NCBI GenBank assembly: GCA_002928535.1
Contig: PERG01000005.1
Location: forward strand, 53,484-117,483
Source: Methylotenera sp.
GTDB lineage: Bacteria; Pseudomonadota; Gammaproteobacteria; Burkholderiales; Methylophilaceae
Direction: 5' to 3'
DNA length: 64,000 nt
In this document: one piece after another, positions 22,097 to 30,989 of the stretch
Position numbering within the stretch: position 1 is the stretch's first letter
Layout of the letters: each line of letters starts with the position of its first letter
Position numbers and translations under genes: made by a program
Notes under the pieces: generated by a model
The model's input: the letters and a program-made list of their open reading frames with translations, nothing else
Database searches by the model: none
Told to the model about the DNA's origin: nothing

Positions 22097-23812
22097 ATGG
22101 TTAAGCAGGCAAGTAATATAGCAATTGATTGGAAAGGTCTTGGCTGGCAGTATTTGTTTTTCTGGTATTTCTCGGGTGTAGTACAGCTCATTATCTTTGC
22201 CAGCGGCATTGCTGGGTTTACCGGTTTTCGCGCGGCAATCTACATGAGCACTTTATGGCTCATTCCTACCCTGCTGTTCCCACGTCATACACGCAAAATT
22301 GCCGCGGTAATTGGGGTAATTTTGCTACCTTTCGCGTTGACCAGCTTAGGCTACTTGTACATTTACCATCAGGAATTTTCGCAAAGTGTGTTGTTCATCA
22401 TCTTTGAATCTAATATGGCGGAGTCCTCGGAGTACCTGTCGAGTTATTTCAGTTTGGGCATACTGGCTTGTTTCCTGATTTACTCAGCAGGTGCTTTTTT
22501 ACTGTGGCAACGCATTCGACCTGTTGTATTACCAAAGCGCGCGCTGAATATCCTCTTCGTCCTGATAGGTCTTATCATCGTTACACCGTTCATCAGGAAT
22601 ATGCTCGTGAAGGAGCATTCGTTCCCCGACACCGTTGATCGCATCTCACAGAATATGGAACCAGCCGCACCCTGGCAGATGATCGTGGGCTATTTTGAAT
22701 ATCGTGAGCAGTTACAGAATATGCAGCTATTGCTGACACGTGCATCCAATGTACCGCCGCTCACTAACCTTAAAGCGGCTAATGACCAGCCAGCGACGCT
22801 GGTTCTGGTGATTGGTGAATCTACCAATCGTCAACGTATGAGTTTGTATGGCTACCCGCGCAACACAACACCCAAATTAGATCAATTGAAAGATCAGCTT
22901 TTTACTTTCACTAACGTCATTGGGCCTCGTCCATATACCATCGAAACATTACAACAGGTACTGAGCTTTGCCGACCAAGAGCATCCGGATCGTTACCAAA
23001 GTACGCCGACGATCATGAACATGATGAAGCAAGCCGGCTATAAAACTTTCTGGATCACCAATCAGCAGACGATGACGGCGCGCAACACCATGCTTACTGC
23101 ATTCTCCAAGCAGACTGACCAACAGTTTTACCTCAATAACAATCGTAGCCAGAATGCCAAACAATACGATGATGTGGTGTTCGAACCATTCAAACAGATA
23201 CTTAAAGACCCCAGCCAGAAAAAATTCATTGTCGTCCATCTGTTAGGTACGCATATGAAATATGAATATCGCTACTCGGAAGATTTTGCTAAGTTCCATG
23301 GCCGTGACCATGTTCCGGATTGGGTAAAAGATGGCGGAGAATTAGAGGCTTATAACAGCTATGACAATGCTGTGCTTTTTAATGACCACGTGGTTTCAAC
23401 TTTGATCGACTTAACCAGCCAGCAAGGCCAAAATAAAAACAGCTTGCTGTTATATTTATCCGATCATGGCGAAGAAGTGTTTGACGAAAAACCTCACTTC
23501 AAAGGCCGTAATGAGGCGGCACCTACTGCAGCTATGTATACAGTACCTTTTATTGTATGGGCTTCACCAGCATGGCGATCCAAGCATGCCGAGGCAATAC
23601 AATCTGCACTAAGCCGGCCTTTTATGACTTCTAGCCTGATTCATACTTGGGCTGAACTGGCAGACTTAAACTTTGATGCGTTAGACCGGTCCAAAAGTAT
23701 CATTAACCCAACTTATATGCCAAGGCCACGATTGATTGGTGACCCTTATAACAAAAAGTCTTTAAGGGATTTTGATGCGCTTACCAGTAACCATACATTG
23801 CTAAGCAAGTGA
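22097..23812 (+). CDS. Phosphoethanolamine transferase, CptA/EptA-like sulfatase-fold enzyme
   Basis: An inner membrane enzyme with about five N-terminal membrane segments (residues 18-40, 46-60, 68-92, 115-140 and 147-168) and a periplasmic sulfatase-fold domain. The nucleophile threonine is in LVIGESTNRQRMSLYGYPRNTTP and other metal-site residues are in HLLGTHMKYEYRY and LSDHGEEVFDE. Members transfer phosphoethanolamine from phosphatidylethanolamine to lipid A or core sugars. The MSLYGYPR form resembles CptA (heptose I) more than EptA. The acceptor cannot be decided from sequence. It has an AAGGAG ribosome binding site. Confidence 0.85.
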   Translation: MVKQASNIAIDWKGLGWQYLFFWYFSGVVQLIIFASGIAGFTGFRAAIYMSTLWLIPTLLFPRHTRKIAAVIGVILLPFALTSLGYLYIYHQEFSQSVLFIIFESNMAESSEYLSSYFSLGILACFLIYSAGAFLLWQRIRPVVLPKRALNILFVLIGLIIVTPFIRNMLVKEHSFPDTVDRISQNMEPAAPWQMIVGYFEYREQLQNMQLLLTRASNVPPLTNLKAANDQPATLVLVIGESTNRQRMSLYGYPRNTTPKLDQLKDQLFTFTNVIGPRPYTIETLQQVLSFADQEHPDRYQSTPTIMNMMKQAGYKTFWITNQQTMTARNTMLTAFSKQTDQQFYLNNNRSQNAKQYDDVVFEPFKQILKDPSQKKFIVVHLLGTHMKYEYRYSEDFAKFHGRDHVPDWVKDGGELEAYNSYDNAVLFNDHVVSTLIDLTSQQGQNKNSLLLYLSDHGEEVFDEKPHFKGRNEAAPTAAMYTVPFIVWASPAWRSKHAEAIQSALSRPFMTSSLIHTWAELADLNFDALDRSKSIINPTYMPRPRLIGDPYNKKSLRDFDALTSNHTLLSK

Positions 23813-23832
23813 ATACGACTGAAAGAGACATT

Positions 23833-25419
23833 ATGCTAAAAAAATACTCAGTGCTCTCACACCCCTTCAAGTGGCTCGGCTACTTAGTTATCAGCGCCTC
23901 TTTAATGCTGTCCTCCTGCGGCACTAATCCAGTCACCAAAAAACGTGAATTTCAGGTCGTATCCGAATCGCAGGAAATTGCAATCGGTACGCAAAACTAT
24001 GGACCGGCACGCCAATCGCAAGGTGGTGATTACACTATTGACCCGGAACTCACAGCTTATGTACAAAGTATTGGCAATAAGTTGGCCGCCGTTTCAGACC
24101 GTAAATTGCCTTATGAATTTGTCGTCATTAACGACTCTATCCCGAATGCCTGGGCCATGCCTGGTGGAAAAATCGCTTTTAACCGCGGACTACTATATGA
24201 GCTTAAAAATGAAGCGGAATTAGCGGCAGTTATGGGACATGAAATGGTGCATGCAGCAGCCCGGCATGGTGCAAAAAATATGGAGCGTGGCGTGCTCATG
24301 CAGGGCGCGATGATCGCCGTCGGCATGGCAACACAAGATAATAATTATTCAAACCTCATCGTGGGTGGCGCTCAACTAGGCGCACAACTGGCCACCAGTA
24401 AATATGGTCGTGATGCGGAAAGTGAAGCGGATTTATACGGCATGCAATATATGAAAAAAGCCGGTTATGATCCCACCGCCGCTGTAACGCTCCAAGAAAC
24501 ATTTGTGCGCCTCAGTGCCAATAAACAAAGTAACTTTATCGAAGGCTTGTTTGCCAGCCATCCACCTTCTGCCGCGCGCGTGGCAGCCAATCGGGCCAAT
24601 TTAGCAAAAATTGGTGCTGGTGGAGAGTTAGGCGCTGAGACCTATGCAAAAAAAGTTGCAAAGCTTAAGTCGACTAAAGCGGCTTATATGGCTTATGACG
24701 AAGGCGTTAAAGCCTTAACAGAAAAAAATACGGAGAAAGCCACTACCCTGGCTAAGCAAGCCATTGCTGGTGAACCACGTGAAGCACGTTTCCAGGAGTT
24801 GCTAGGTGATATTGCCATGTCTCAGAAAAAACCCGCAGAAGCGCTTAAATTCTATGACAAGGCCATTGCCTTGCAGCCCGATTATTTTAAACCGCATGTC
24901 CAAAGTGGCATTGCCTTGTTTAATCTAGATCGCAAAGCCGAAGCAGAAAAATCACTGCTACAGGCCAATAAATTATTACCTACTGCACCCGGGCATTACC
25001 TATTAGGCAAAATTGCAGAAGACCGTGGCGACCTGAATAGTGCATTGAAAAATTACCAAGTCGCAGCCAGCTCAAATTCTGAGATTGGCAAACAATCTAC
25101 GGCCGATTTTGTAAGGCTAGATCTGCCGCAACATCCTGAGAAGTATTTGAAATCTGGCGTACTAGCTGATGGCGCTGGCAATCTTTTCGCCGTCGTAGAA
25201 AACCCAACGCCGGTCACTGTGAGACGCGTGCAGCTACGCGTGATCCAGTATGACCCCAGAACCGGGCGCGCCGTTGGCCAAAGCCAGCCCATGATGGTGA
25301 ATACCACCATTGCTCAAAACCAGCGTGCGCAAGTCGCTGTGAGCGGCGTGCGTGTTAAAACGCAACAGGAGTTACAACTTTACAAAGTGGTGGTGGAAGG
25401 CGCTGAATTAGTAAGGTAG
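23833..25419 (+). CDS. M48-family lipoprotein metalloprotease with TPR repeats (BepA/YfgC-like)
   Basis: Probably a periplasmic, outer-membrane-tethered zinc protease related to BepA, which monitors outer membrane protein and LptD assembly. A lipobox LMLSSC-GTNP gives lipidation at residue 29. The zinc site HEMVH is at about residues 136-140, with the third ligand in ESEADLYGMQYM. Tetratricopeptide-like helices occupy about residues 285-390, followed by a C-terminal beta-rich segment of about 100 residues. The ATG at 23833 with GAAAGAGA upstream is preferred over the GTG at 23809 that overlaps the previous stop. Other M48 lipoproteins such as LoiP are shorter and lack TPRs. Confidence 0.85.
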   Translation: MLKKYSVLSHPFKWLGYLVISASLMLSSCGTNPVTKKREFQVVSESQEIAIGTQNYGPARQSQGGDYTIDPELTAYVQSIGNKLAAVSDRKLPYEFVVINDSIPNAWAMPGGKIAFNRGLLYELKNEAELAAVMGHEMVHAAARHGAKNMERGVLMQGAMIAVGMATQDNNYSNLIVGGAQLGAQLATSKYGRDAESEADLYGMQYMKKAGYDPTAAVTLQETFVRLSANKQSNFIEGLFASHPPSAARVAANRANLAKIGAGGELGAETYAKKVAKLKSTKAAYMAYDEGVKALTEKNTEKATTLAKQAIAGEPREARFQELLGDIAMSQKKPAEALKFYDKAIALQPDYFKPHVQSGIALFNLDRKAEAEKSLLQANKLLPTAPGHYLLGKIAEDRGDLNSALKNYQVAASSNSEIGKQSTADFVRLDLPQHPEKYLKSGVLADGAGNLFAVVENPTPVTVRRVQLRVIQYDPRTGRAVGQSQPMMVNTTIAQNQRAQVAVSGVRVKTQQELQLYKVVVEGAELVR

Positions 25420-25440
25420 CAAAGCGCTATATATTTGTGG

Positions 25441-26085
25441 CTAAATATTAACCAAGGGCGCTTGCTGATATCGCACCACGCTTAAACAAGGCGCATCGAT
25501 AAGCTGCTGCAAGGTTTCAAGATTTTCCTCAAACATAGCCATGTCAGGATCTATCTGATTTGCCACCCAGCCCGCCAACTGCAAGCCTCGCGCTCTAATA
25601 GCTTCTACTGTCAACAATGTATGGTTGATACAACCCAGCCGCATGCCAACCACTAAAATCAACGGTACATCCAGCCTAATAGCCAAATCGGCTAGGGTTT
25701 CATTTTGATTAAGTGGCACCAGGAAACCACCCGCGCCTTCTACAATCACGACATCAGCACTAGCGCTTAATTGTTGATAAGCGGCAAGAATCACTTGGAT
25801 ATCTATTGTCACTCCAGCCTGTTTGGCCGCAATATGCGGTGCGATTGCGGGAGTAAAGCGGTACGGATTGACTAGCGCTAAAGGCGCAACCACATTGCTG
25901 GCTTGCGTGAGTGCCGTGACGTCATCATTGATCAAGTGACCATCCACCTCATCACAGCCAGAAGCGACTGGTTTCATGCCTACTGTTTTTGAGCCACAGC
26001 TAATAAAATGTTTAATCAAGGCGCTGGCAATCAGGGTTTTTCCCACCCCCGTGTCAGTGCCAACGACAAAATAAGTCTGGGTCAT
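25441..26085 (-). CDS. bioD: Dethiobiotin synthetase
   Basis: ATP-dependent closure of the ureido ring of dethiobiotin from diaminopelargonate and CO2. The P-loop GTDTGVGKTLIASAL is at residues 8-22, MKPVASG follows, and VIVEGAGGFLVPL is the typical mid-protein motif. It overlaps bioC by 4 bases and is the last gene of the bioBFHCD run, convergent with the M48 peptidase only 21 bases away. bioA is not in the cluster. Confidence 0.96.
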   Translation of the reverse strand: MTQTYFVVGTDTGVGKTLIASALIKHFISCGSKTVGMKPVASGCDEVDGHLINDDVTALTQASNVVAPLALVNPYRFTPAIAPHIAAKQAGVTIDIQVILAAYQQLSASADVVIVEGAGGFLVPLNQNETLADLAIRLDVPLILVVGMRLGCINHTLLTVEAIRARGLQLAGWVANQIDPDMAMFEENLETLQQLIDAPCLSVVRYQQAPLVNI

Positions 26086-26990
26086 GATTGCTTGCGAGGA
26101 CGGAATGCTATGGGCGATACATCCATTCCTAAGTTGGGCTTGTCTGCCCCTCGCCAGGCATGGCCGTATACCACTTCAAAAGTGGCAGGTAATTTACCGT
26201 TAGCGCGGAATTGTTCGTAAGCGGCTTCCAGCTTTTGCAGAAATCCCCGTCCGAGTAAGCCACGCGCACGGCCATCAGTAGCATTATGTGCACCGATGCT
26301 TTTAAGATCGCGCATGACGCTTTTAACATCATCATAGGTCAATGTGTAGCGCTCCACATCCAGGACTGGTGCATTGAAGCCAGCACGGATTAAAGCGTCG
26401 CCAATATCATGCATATCTATAAAGCGATTGACACTGGTACGAGCGTTTTGAGTTGGCTCATGAGTTGCACTATGAGTTGCTGTCCTGAGTTCACGCAGCG
26501 TGTCTGGCCCAAAGGTACTGAACATGAGCAGGCCTTCGGGTTGCAGCACGCGGTGAAACTCTTGAAAGGCTAAATCGAGGTCGTTACACCACTGAATTGC
26601 GAGATTGGACCATACAAGCCCGGTACTTGCATTCGCCAATGGCAATGCTTCGATATCGCCGCAAAGTACATGATGTTTTGAAGAGGTGAACCAATTTTTG
26701 AGGGATTGTATGATGTCAGTCTTACGCGTTTGCTGCAGCATCTCGTAGGCAAAATCCAGGGAAACCACTTGCGTCTGCTTAAATCTTTTCTGCAAAGCAT
26801 GACTAGCCAAACCAGTACCACAGCCCGCGTCTAATATAGTGCCCGGCTGAATTTTGACTAAATCCAAACGACTTAACATCTCTTCACGCACCAGCTTTTG
26901 TACGATGGCGGCCGCATCGTATGACTTCGCTGCGCGGCTGAACGATTTGCGTACCCGGGCTTTATCGATGTGGTAAAGATCACCCATCAC
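26082..26990 (-). CDS. bioC: Malonyl-ACP O-methyltransferase BioC
   Basis: Methylates the free carboxyl of malonyl-ACP to disguise it as a fatty acid primer for pimeloyl synthesis. VRKSFSRAAKSYDAAAIVQ at the N-terminus is typical. The SAM-binding ILDAGCGTGLAS is near residue 55, followed by LVWSNLAIQWCNDL. It overlaps bioH and bioD by 4 bases each, indicating tight translational coupling. BioH, the esterase that later removes the methyl group, is the neighbouring gene. Confidence 0.95.
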   Translation of the reverse strand: MMGDLYHIDKARVRKSFSRAAKSYDAAAIVQKLVREEMLSRLDLVKIQPGTILDAGCGTGLASHALQKRFKQTQVVSLDFAYEMLQQTRKTDIIQSLKNWFTSSKHHVLCGDIEALPLANASTGLVWSNLAIQWCNDLDLAFQEFHRVLQPEGLLMFSTFGPDTLRELRTATHSATHEPTQNARTSVNRFIDMHDIGDALIRAGFNAPVLDVERYTLTYDDVKSVMRDLKSIGAHNATDGRARGLLGRGFLQKLEAAYEQFRANGKLPATFEVVYGHAWRGADKPNLGMDVSPIAFRPRKQS

Positions 26991-27781
26991 GATGTGCTGG
27001 CCGGCTCTAAGAACTGGATGAGTGCCTCAACAAATTGTTCCTGATGTGACAGGAAAGGTGCATGCGAAGCACCCGCTATTACGCGTAAATAACCCATAGG
27101 TAGATTTTGCATCATCCAGTGAGCGGCTTGCACTGGTGCTAACGTATCGCGATCACCGTGAATCAGTAAGGTGGGCTTGCGCAATCTATCCACTTCATTA
27201 CGCAGGTCGGTATCCAACAGGATATTCAATGCCCTGTGCAAAGTTTGCGAGGTCGGCACTGGCCTTTCAGCGAATTTCTTACGCAACAGCTTTACCGTGG
27301 CACGCGCATCTTTGGCACCCATGCATTGCAGCGTCAAGAACTGTGTCATGGTGTTGTGATAATCTGCATCTACATTTTCTGCGAAGTTCCGGAAAACATC
27401 GGGGGCAATACCTGCATCCCAATCATGTTTATTTACAAAATTGGGCGTAGTGCTCATGAGCACCAAGCGCCTTACTAAATCTGGCTTGTCCAAAGCAATA
27501 CGCATTGCGACCAATCCACCTAATGACCAGCCAACAATATCCGCATTGGCGGGCAGCATCTCGGAGATTTTGTCTGCCAGAATATGCAGATGATAGGGCT
27601 CAGTGGGTCGGCTTAAACCCATGCCAGGCAGATCCACCAAATGTAAGGTGAAGTGTTTGCTGAGTCGCTTGATGACAGGATGCCAGACTGCGCTATGCAT
27701 GCCCCAACCATGTAAAAACACAAGATTGGGTCCGGCACCGATGGACTCTATATAAATATTCGCTGGTATGACACTAATCAT
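26987..27781 (-). CDS. bioH: Pimeloyl-ACP methyl ester carboxylesterase BioH
   Basis: An alpha/beta hydrolase that ends pimelate elongation by cleaving the methyl ester of pimeloyl-ACP. It has an oxyanion loop LHGWGMHSAVW, nucleophile serine in VGWSLGGLVA (about residue 86), acid in IHGDRDTLAPV and His in GASHAPFLSH. The 264-residue length is typical. It sits between bioF and bioC with 4-base overlaps. Confidence 0.94.
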   Translation of the reverse strand: MISVIPANIYIESIGAGPNLVFLHGWGMHSAVWHPVIKRLSKHFTLHLVDLPGMGLSRPTEPYHLHILADKISEMLPANADIVGWSLGGLVAMRIALDKPDLVRRLVLMSTTPNFVNKHDWDAGIAPDVFRNFAENVDADYHNTMTQFLTLQCMGAKDARATVKLLRKKFAERPVPTSQTLHRALNILLDTDLRNEVDRLRKPTLLIHGDRDTLAPVQAAHWMMQNLPMGYLRVIAGASHAPFLSHQEQFVEALIQFLEPASTS

Positions 27782-28935
27782 AATATTGCTTCCGCTTCAT
27801 GAAGTGCTGCGACTAATTTTTTAACGTCGTCTTCTGTATGCGCGGCAGATAGAGAAATGCGTAAACGCCCAGTGCCGGCGGGCACTGTAGGCGGACGTAT
27901 GGCCGGTACTAAAATACCTTTGCCTTGTAAATATTCACTTAATGCCAGTACTTCATGGTTACCGCCTATTACTAGAGGTTGTACTGCGGTGTCGGAAGGT
28001 AAAAGCTGCCACCTTTTTGTATTCAACGTGCTTTTGAGTAGTGCGATGAGCTTTTGCAAATGCGTACGTAAATCATCCCCTGCCTCAATCAAGCGCACAG
28101 ATTCAGTCAGCGTGGCCGATAATGCTGGCGGCGCCGGTGTGGAGTACACATAGCTGTTGGCCTTCTGGATCAGGTAGTCAATCACTACCTGTTCGCCGGC
28201 TACAAAAGCGCCAGCTACACCTGCTGCCTTACCCAGAGTGGCCATCATGATAATCCGGGGGGATTTAAGTTTGAAATGGCTCAAGCTGCCTTTGCCATGT
28301 TCACCTAACACGCCGAAGCCATGGGCATCGTCAATATAAAGATAGGCATCGTATTTTTCGCATAACGCCAAATATTCAGGCAAAGGCGCGATGTCACCAT
28401 CCATGCTGAAGACCGCATCGGCAGCGATCAACTTATGTGTTGCCGTGCTTTCTGTTAATAATTTTTCCAACGCTGCAACATCGTTATGCGGGAAGCGGTG
28501 AAAAGCGGCACGTGAGAGATATGCGCCTTCATTTAGACAGGCATGGTTCAGCTTGTCGGCAAAAATGGCATCATGGCGATCCATGAGTGCGCCGATGACG
28601 CCGATATTGGCCATGTAGCCCGTAGAAAAAAGCAAAGCTGCGGGTAATTCTACGAATTTTGCCAATTGTTTTTCAAGTTCGTCGTGGTAACGGTGATGCC
28701 CGGTAATGAGGTTAGAAGCACCACTCCCTACGCCGGATTCGCCAGCGGCCTTTTGCATGGCGGCAATGAGTTCAGGGCGATTAGCCAAGCCCAAATAATC
28801 GTTACTGCAAAACGATAAAAAATGTTGATCGTTTGCGACTATATGCTCAGCCTGCGGCGAGTCTAACAAACGGCGCTGGCGTAGCAAACCTTCAGCTGCG
28901 CGTTTTTCCAACTCTTTATGTAAGGTCGTTAGCAT
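27778..28935 (-). CDS. bioF: 8-amino-7-oxononanoate synthase
   Basis: A PLP-dependent alpha-oxoamine synthase that condenses pimeloyl-ACP and L-alanine. FCSNDYLGLANRPEL, VGSGASNLITGHHRYHDELE, the PLP-stacking DDAHGFGVLG and the Schiff-base lysine in MMATLGKAAGVAGAFV are all visible. The 385-residue length is full. It is separated from bioB by 143 bases that contain a repeat element, the only real gap inside the operon. Confidence 0.96.
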   Translation of the reverse strand: MLTTLHKELEKRAAEGLLRQRRLLDSPQAEHIVANDQHFLSFCSNDYLGLANRPELIAAMQKAAGESGVGSGASNLITGHHRYHDELEKQLAKFVELPAALLFSTGYMANIGVIGALMDRHDAIFADKLNHACLNEGAYLSRAAFHRFPHNDVAALEKLLTESTATHKLIAADAVFSMDGDIAPLPEYLALCEKYDAYLYIDDAHGFGVLGEHGKGSLSHFKLKSPRIIMMATLGKAAGVAGAFVAGEQVVIDYLIQKANSYVYSTPAPPALSATLTESVRLIEAGDDLRTHLQKLIALLKSTLNTKRWQLLPSDTAVQPLVIGGNHEVLALSEYLQGKGILVPAIRPPTVPAGTGRLRISLSAAHTEDDVKKLVAALHEAEAIL

Positions 28936-28957
28936 ATTGCGTTAGGTAAAATTAGAG

Positions 28958-29046
28958 TTCGCAGATGGGCAAGGCGGCGACAAACAAACGACGAAGACAG
29001 TACCCAAGTACAGCAAGAAATAGGTACGGCTAGAAGTAAGTGCGAA
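28958..29046. repeat. Intergenic repeat element within the biotin operon
   Basis: An 89-base segment between bioB and bioF is bounded by perfect 6-base inverted ends TTCGCA and TGCGAA. Its core (on the minus strand CTTGCTGTACTTGGGTACTG...) matches 19 of 26 bases of a segment at 53.3 kb, mostly differing by transitions. It has the look of a dispersed non-coding repeat. Family membership is inferred from within-window similarity only. Confidence 0.5.
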
Positions 29047-29078
29047 AGCCAATTAAGCATCTTCAATGAAAAGGAATC

Positions 29079-30092
29079 TTATATTTTATTAATGCCTAAT
29101 TTGGCAAACAGCTTTTTATCAGTTTCCGCTTCAGGATTTCCGGTCGTTAACAATTTTTCGCCGTAGAAAATACTATTCGCTCCCGCAATAAAACATAAGG
29201 CTTGTATGCCTTCATGCATACTTTGGCGACCGGCAGATAAGCGCACAAAACTTTGCGGCATGGTAATGCGCGCAGCAGCGATGGTTCGGACGAACTCGAT
29301 AGGGTCCAACTCATCCGTTCCGTGCAAAGGCGTACCTTCAACTTGCGTTAGCAAGTTAATTGGCACACTTTCCGGTGGACGCTCCATATTGGCTAATTGC
29401 GCAAGTAAGCCGGCGCGCTGATTACGTGATTCACCCATGCCAATAATGCCGCCACAACAGACATTAATATCAACACTGCGTACACGATCTAATGTTTCCA
29501 GACGATCCTGATAGGTGCGGGTCGTAATGACATCTCCATAAAACTCCGGCGCGGTGTCCAAGTTATGGTTGTAATAATCCAAACCAGCTTCTTTTAACTG
29601 TTCGGCCTGACCATCTTTAAGCATGCCTAAAGTAGCACAGGTTTCTAAGCCCATTGCTTTCACTTCCGCGATCATTTTGAGTACAGGTTCTAAATCGCGT
29701 TGTTTCGGGCCGCGCCAAGCTGCGCCCATACAGAACCGGCTCGCGCCGTTGTTTTTGGCTTCCTGTGCCGCAGCCAACACATCATCCAGCTTCATCAACG
29801 GCTCAGCCTCAACATCCGTGTGATAGCGCGCGGCTTGCGGACAGTAGCCGCAATCTTCGGAGCAGCCACCCGTTTTAATTGAGAGTAGCGTACTCACCTG
29901 CACTGCATTGGGATCAAAATTCGCGCGATGCACGGTTTGCGCCTGGTGCATCAAGTCGCTGAATGGCAACTCGAATAATGCAACGATCTCATCTACACTC
30001 CAGCGGTTAACCGTAGCTGAATCACAGCTTTTATTGAGGCTCGCTTTGAGATTTTCCGTGCTGATGATAGATTCATGTGTAGATTCAAGCAT
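29079..30092 (-). CDS. bioB: Biotin synthase
   Basis: A radical-SAM enzyme that inserts sulfur into dethiobiotin. The SAM-cluster cysteines are in [12 protein letters not shown]. Conserved cysteines of the auxiliary [2Fe-2S] site are seen in ETCATLGML and [12 protein letters not shown], followed by [11 protein letters not shown]. The 337-residue protein has about 25 extra N-terminal residues before the usual start of homology ([15 protein letters not shown]). It has a good ribosome binding site, AAAAGGAA. It is first in the bio run, with its promoter at 30173-30202. Confidence 0.97.
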   Translation of the reverse strand: MLESTHESIISTENLKASLNKSCDSATVNRWSVDEIVALFELPFSDLMHQAQTVHRANFDPNAVQVSTLLSIKTGGCSEDCGYCPQAARYHTDVEAEPLMKLDDVLAAAQEAKNNGASRFCMGAAWRGPKQRDLEPVLKMIAEVKAMGLETCATLGMLKDGQAEQLKEAGLDYYNHNLDTAPEFYGDVITTRTYQDRLETLDRVRSVDINVCCGGIIGMGESRNQRAGLLAQLANMERPPESVPINLLTQVEGTPLHGTDELDPIEFVRTIAAARITMPQSFVRLSAGRQSMHEGIQALCFIAGANSIFYGEKLLTTGNPEAETDKKLFAKLGINKI

Positions 30093-30107
30093 TTATCGGG
30101 TTCCTTT

Positions 30108-30137
30108 TTTAGATACATAGATTTTAGACACATAGAC
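30108..30137. repeat. Two tandem 15-base direct repeats ahead of bioB
   Basis: TTTAGAyACATAGAy occurs twice back to back (13 of 15 bases identical), inside the probable bioB leader just before its ribosome binding site. It could be a tandem protein-binding site or a simple duplication. Confidence 0.55.
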
Positions 30138-30139
30138 GC

Positions 30140-30157
30140 GTTAACATATGTATTAAC
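30140..30157. promoter_or_regulatory. Dyad GTTAA-N8-TTAAC downstream of the bioB promoter
   Basis: The inverted repeat lies between the predicted bioB start point and the tandem repeat. On the minus strand it reads GTTAATACATATGTTAAC, close to the dyad before amgK. A repressor there would block bioB transcription. It does not match the E. coli BirA or the BioR operator pattern. Confidence 0.35.
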
Positions 30158-30172
30158 TTGATTTATATAGGG

Positions 30173-30202
30173 ATTATACCTTGTCAACTAAAACCATCAC
30201 AA
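30173..30202 (-). promoter_or_regulatory. Candidate promoter of the bioBFHCD operon
   Basis: On the minus strand TTGTGA, 18 bases, then TATAAT (30173-30178). It is about 80 bases upstream of bioB and is the best sigma-70-like pair in the gap. A TTGACA is also present at 30182-30187 but lies too close to this -10. Confidence 0.5.
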
Positions 30203-30232
30203 GCATTAAACATTAGATTAAATTTTAATCAT

Positions 30233-30913
30233 ATGTTTTTCAGTGCCTTCTTTAAACCTCATTGTCTGTTATGCGCTGACTATCAAGGCGGCCAATTAGG
30301 CTTATGCGAACCATGCGCAACCAGCTTGCCTTGGCATCAAGCAACGCAATGCCCGCAATGTGCGTTAATGTCGGATGGTGGCTTATGCGGGAGCTGCATC
30401 AATTCAGCTCCTGATTTCGATGCCACTCATGCACTATTCACTTACGCTTACCCTATCGATAGCCTGCTGCAACAATACAAATATAACGAGATGCTGCATT
30501 TAGCCGATGTGTTTGCCAAACTATTTTATGACCAAAATGCCGCTAAGCTCAGTCGTAAAATCGACCTAATTCTGCCAATGCCTATGCATGCGCAGCGCTT
30601 GCGCGAAAGAGGTTTTAACCAGGCCCTAGAATTTGCGCGATGTTTAGCTAAAAGACTGCAATTGCCTATTGATTACCAATCTTGCCAACGCGTTAAACTG
30701 ACGCCACCACAAGCAGGTCTGCCATTGAAAGATCGCATTAAAAATGTACGCGGCGTGTTTGAATGTAAAAAACCCCTGCAGGGTTTAAATGTTGCGATTA
30801 TCGACGATGTGATGACCACGGGCGCCAGTCTCAATGAATTAGCCAAAACGTTGAAAAAAGCCGGTGCCGCGCGGGTAGAATGTTGGGTAATTGCAAGAAC
30901 ATTACCTAAGTAA
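30233..30913 (+). CDS. ComF-family phosphoribosyltransferase-like protein
   Basis: A ComF/GntX-type protein with an N-terminal zinc-binding cysteine set (CLLC...CEPC and CPQC...CGSC) and a C-terminal PRPP-binding loop VAIIDDVMTTGASLNELA. The family is linked to DNA uptake in naturally competent bacteria, though the biochemical reaction is unsettled. The ORF track starts at 30158, but homology begins at MFFSAFFKPHCLLC, the ATG at 30233. The upstream part also overlaps the bioB promoter region. It is divergent from bioB and convergent with the Crp/Fnr gene. The pilB/pilC genes in the window are compatible with a competence role but do not prove one. Confidence 0.85.
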   Translation: MFFSAFFKPHCLLCADYQGGQLGLCEPCATSLPWHQATQCPQCALMSDGGLCGSCINSAPDFDATHALFTYAYPIDSLLQQYKYNEMLHLADVFAKLFYDQNAAKLSRKIDLILPMPMHAQRLRERGFNQALEFARCLAKRLQLPIDYQSCQRVKLTPPQAGLPLKDRIKNVRGVFECKKPLQGLNVAIIDDVMTTGASLNELAKTLKKAGAARVECWVIARTLPK

Positions 30914-30989
30914 ATTTACTCGAAACACTTTTTACTGAGGTGTCATTGATCCATGCCAAATAAATCAGCCGCTAAAAATTTTAAACTTA

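Noticed and set aside
30140-30188. GTTAACAT and TTGTCAAC as halves of a BirA operator before bioB
   Set aside because: The half-sites are in the outward order, opposite to TTGTnAACC-N-GGTTnACAA, and too far apart.
30158-30232. Upstream extension of the comF-like gene in the ORF track
   Set aside because: The added residues have no family similarity and overlap the bioB promoter. The ATG at 30233 is followed directly by the conserved start.
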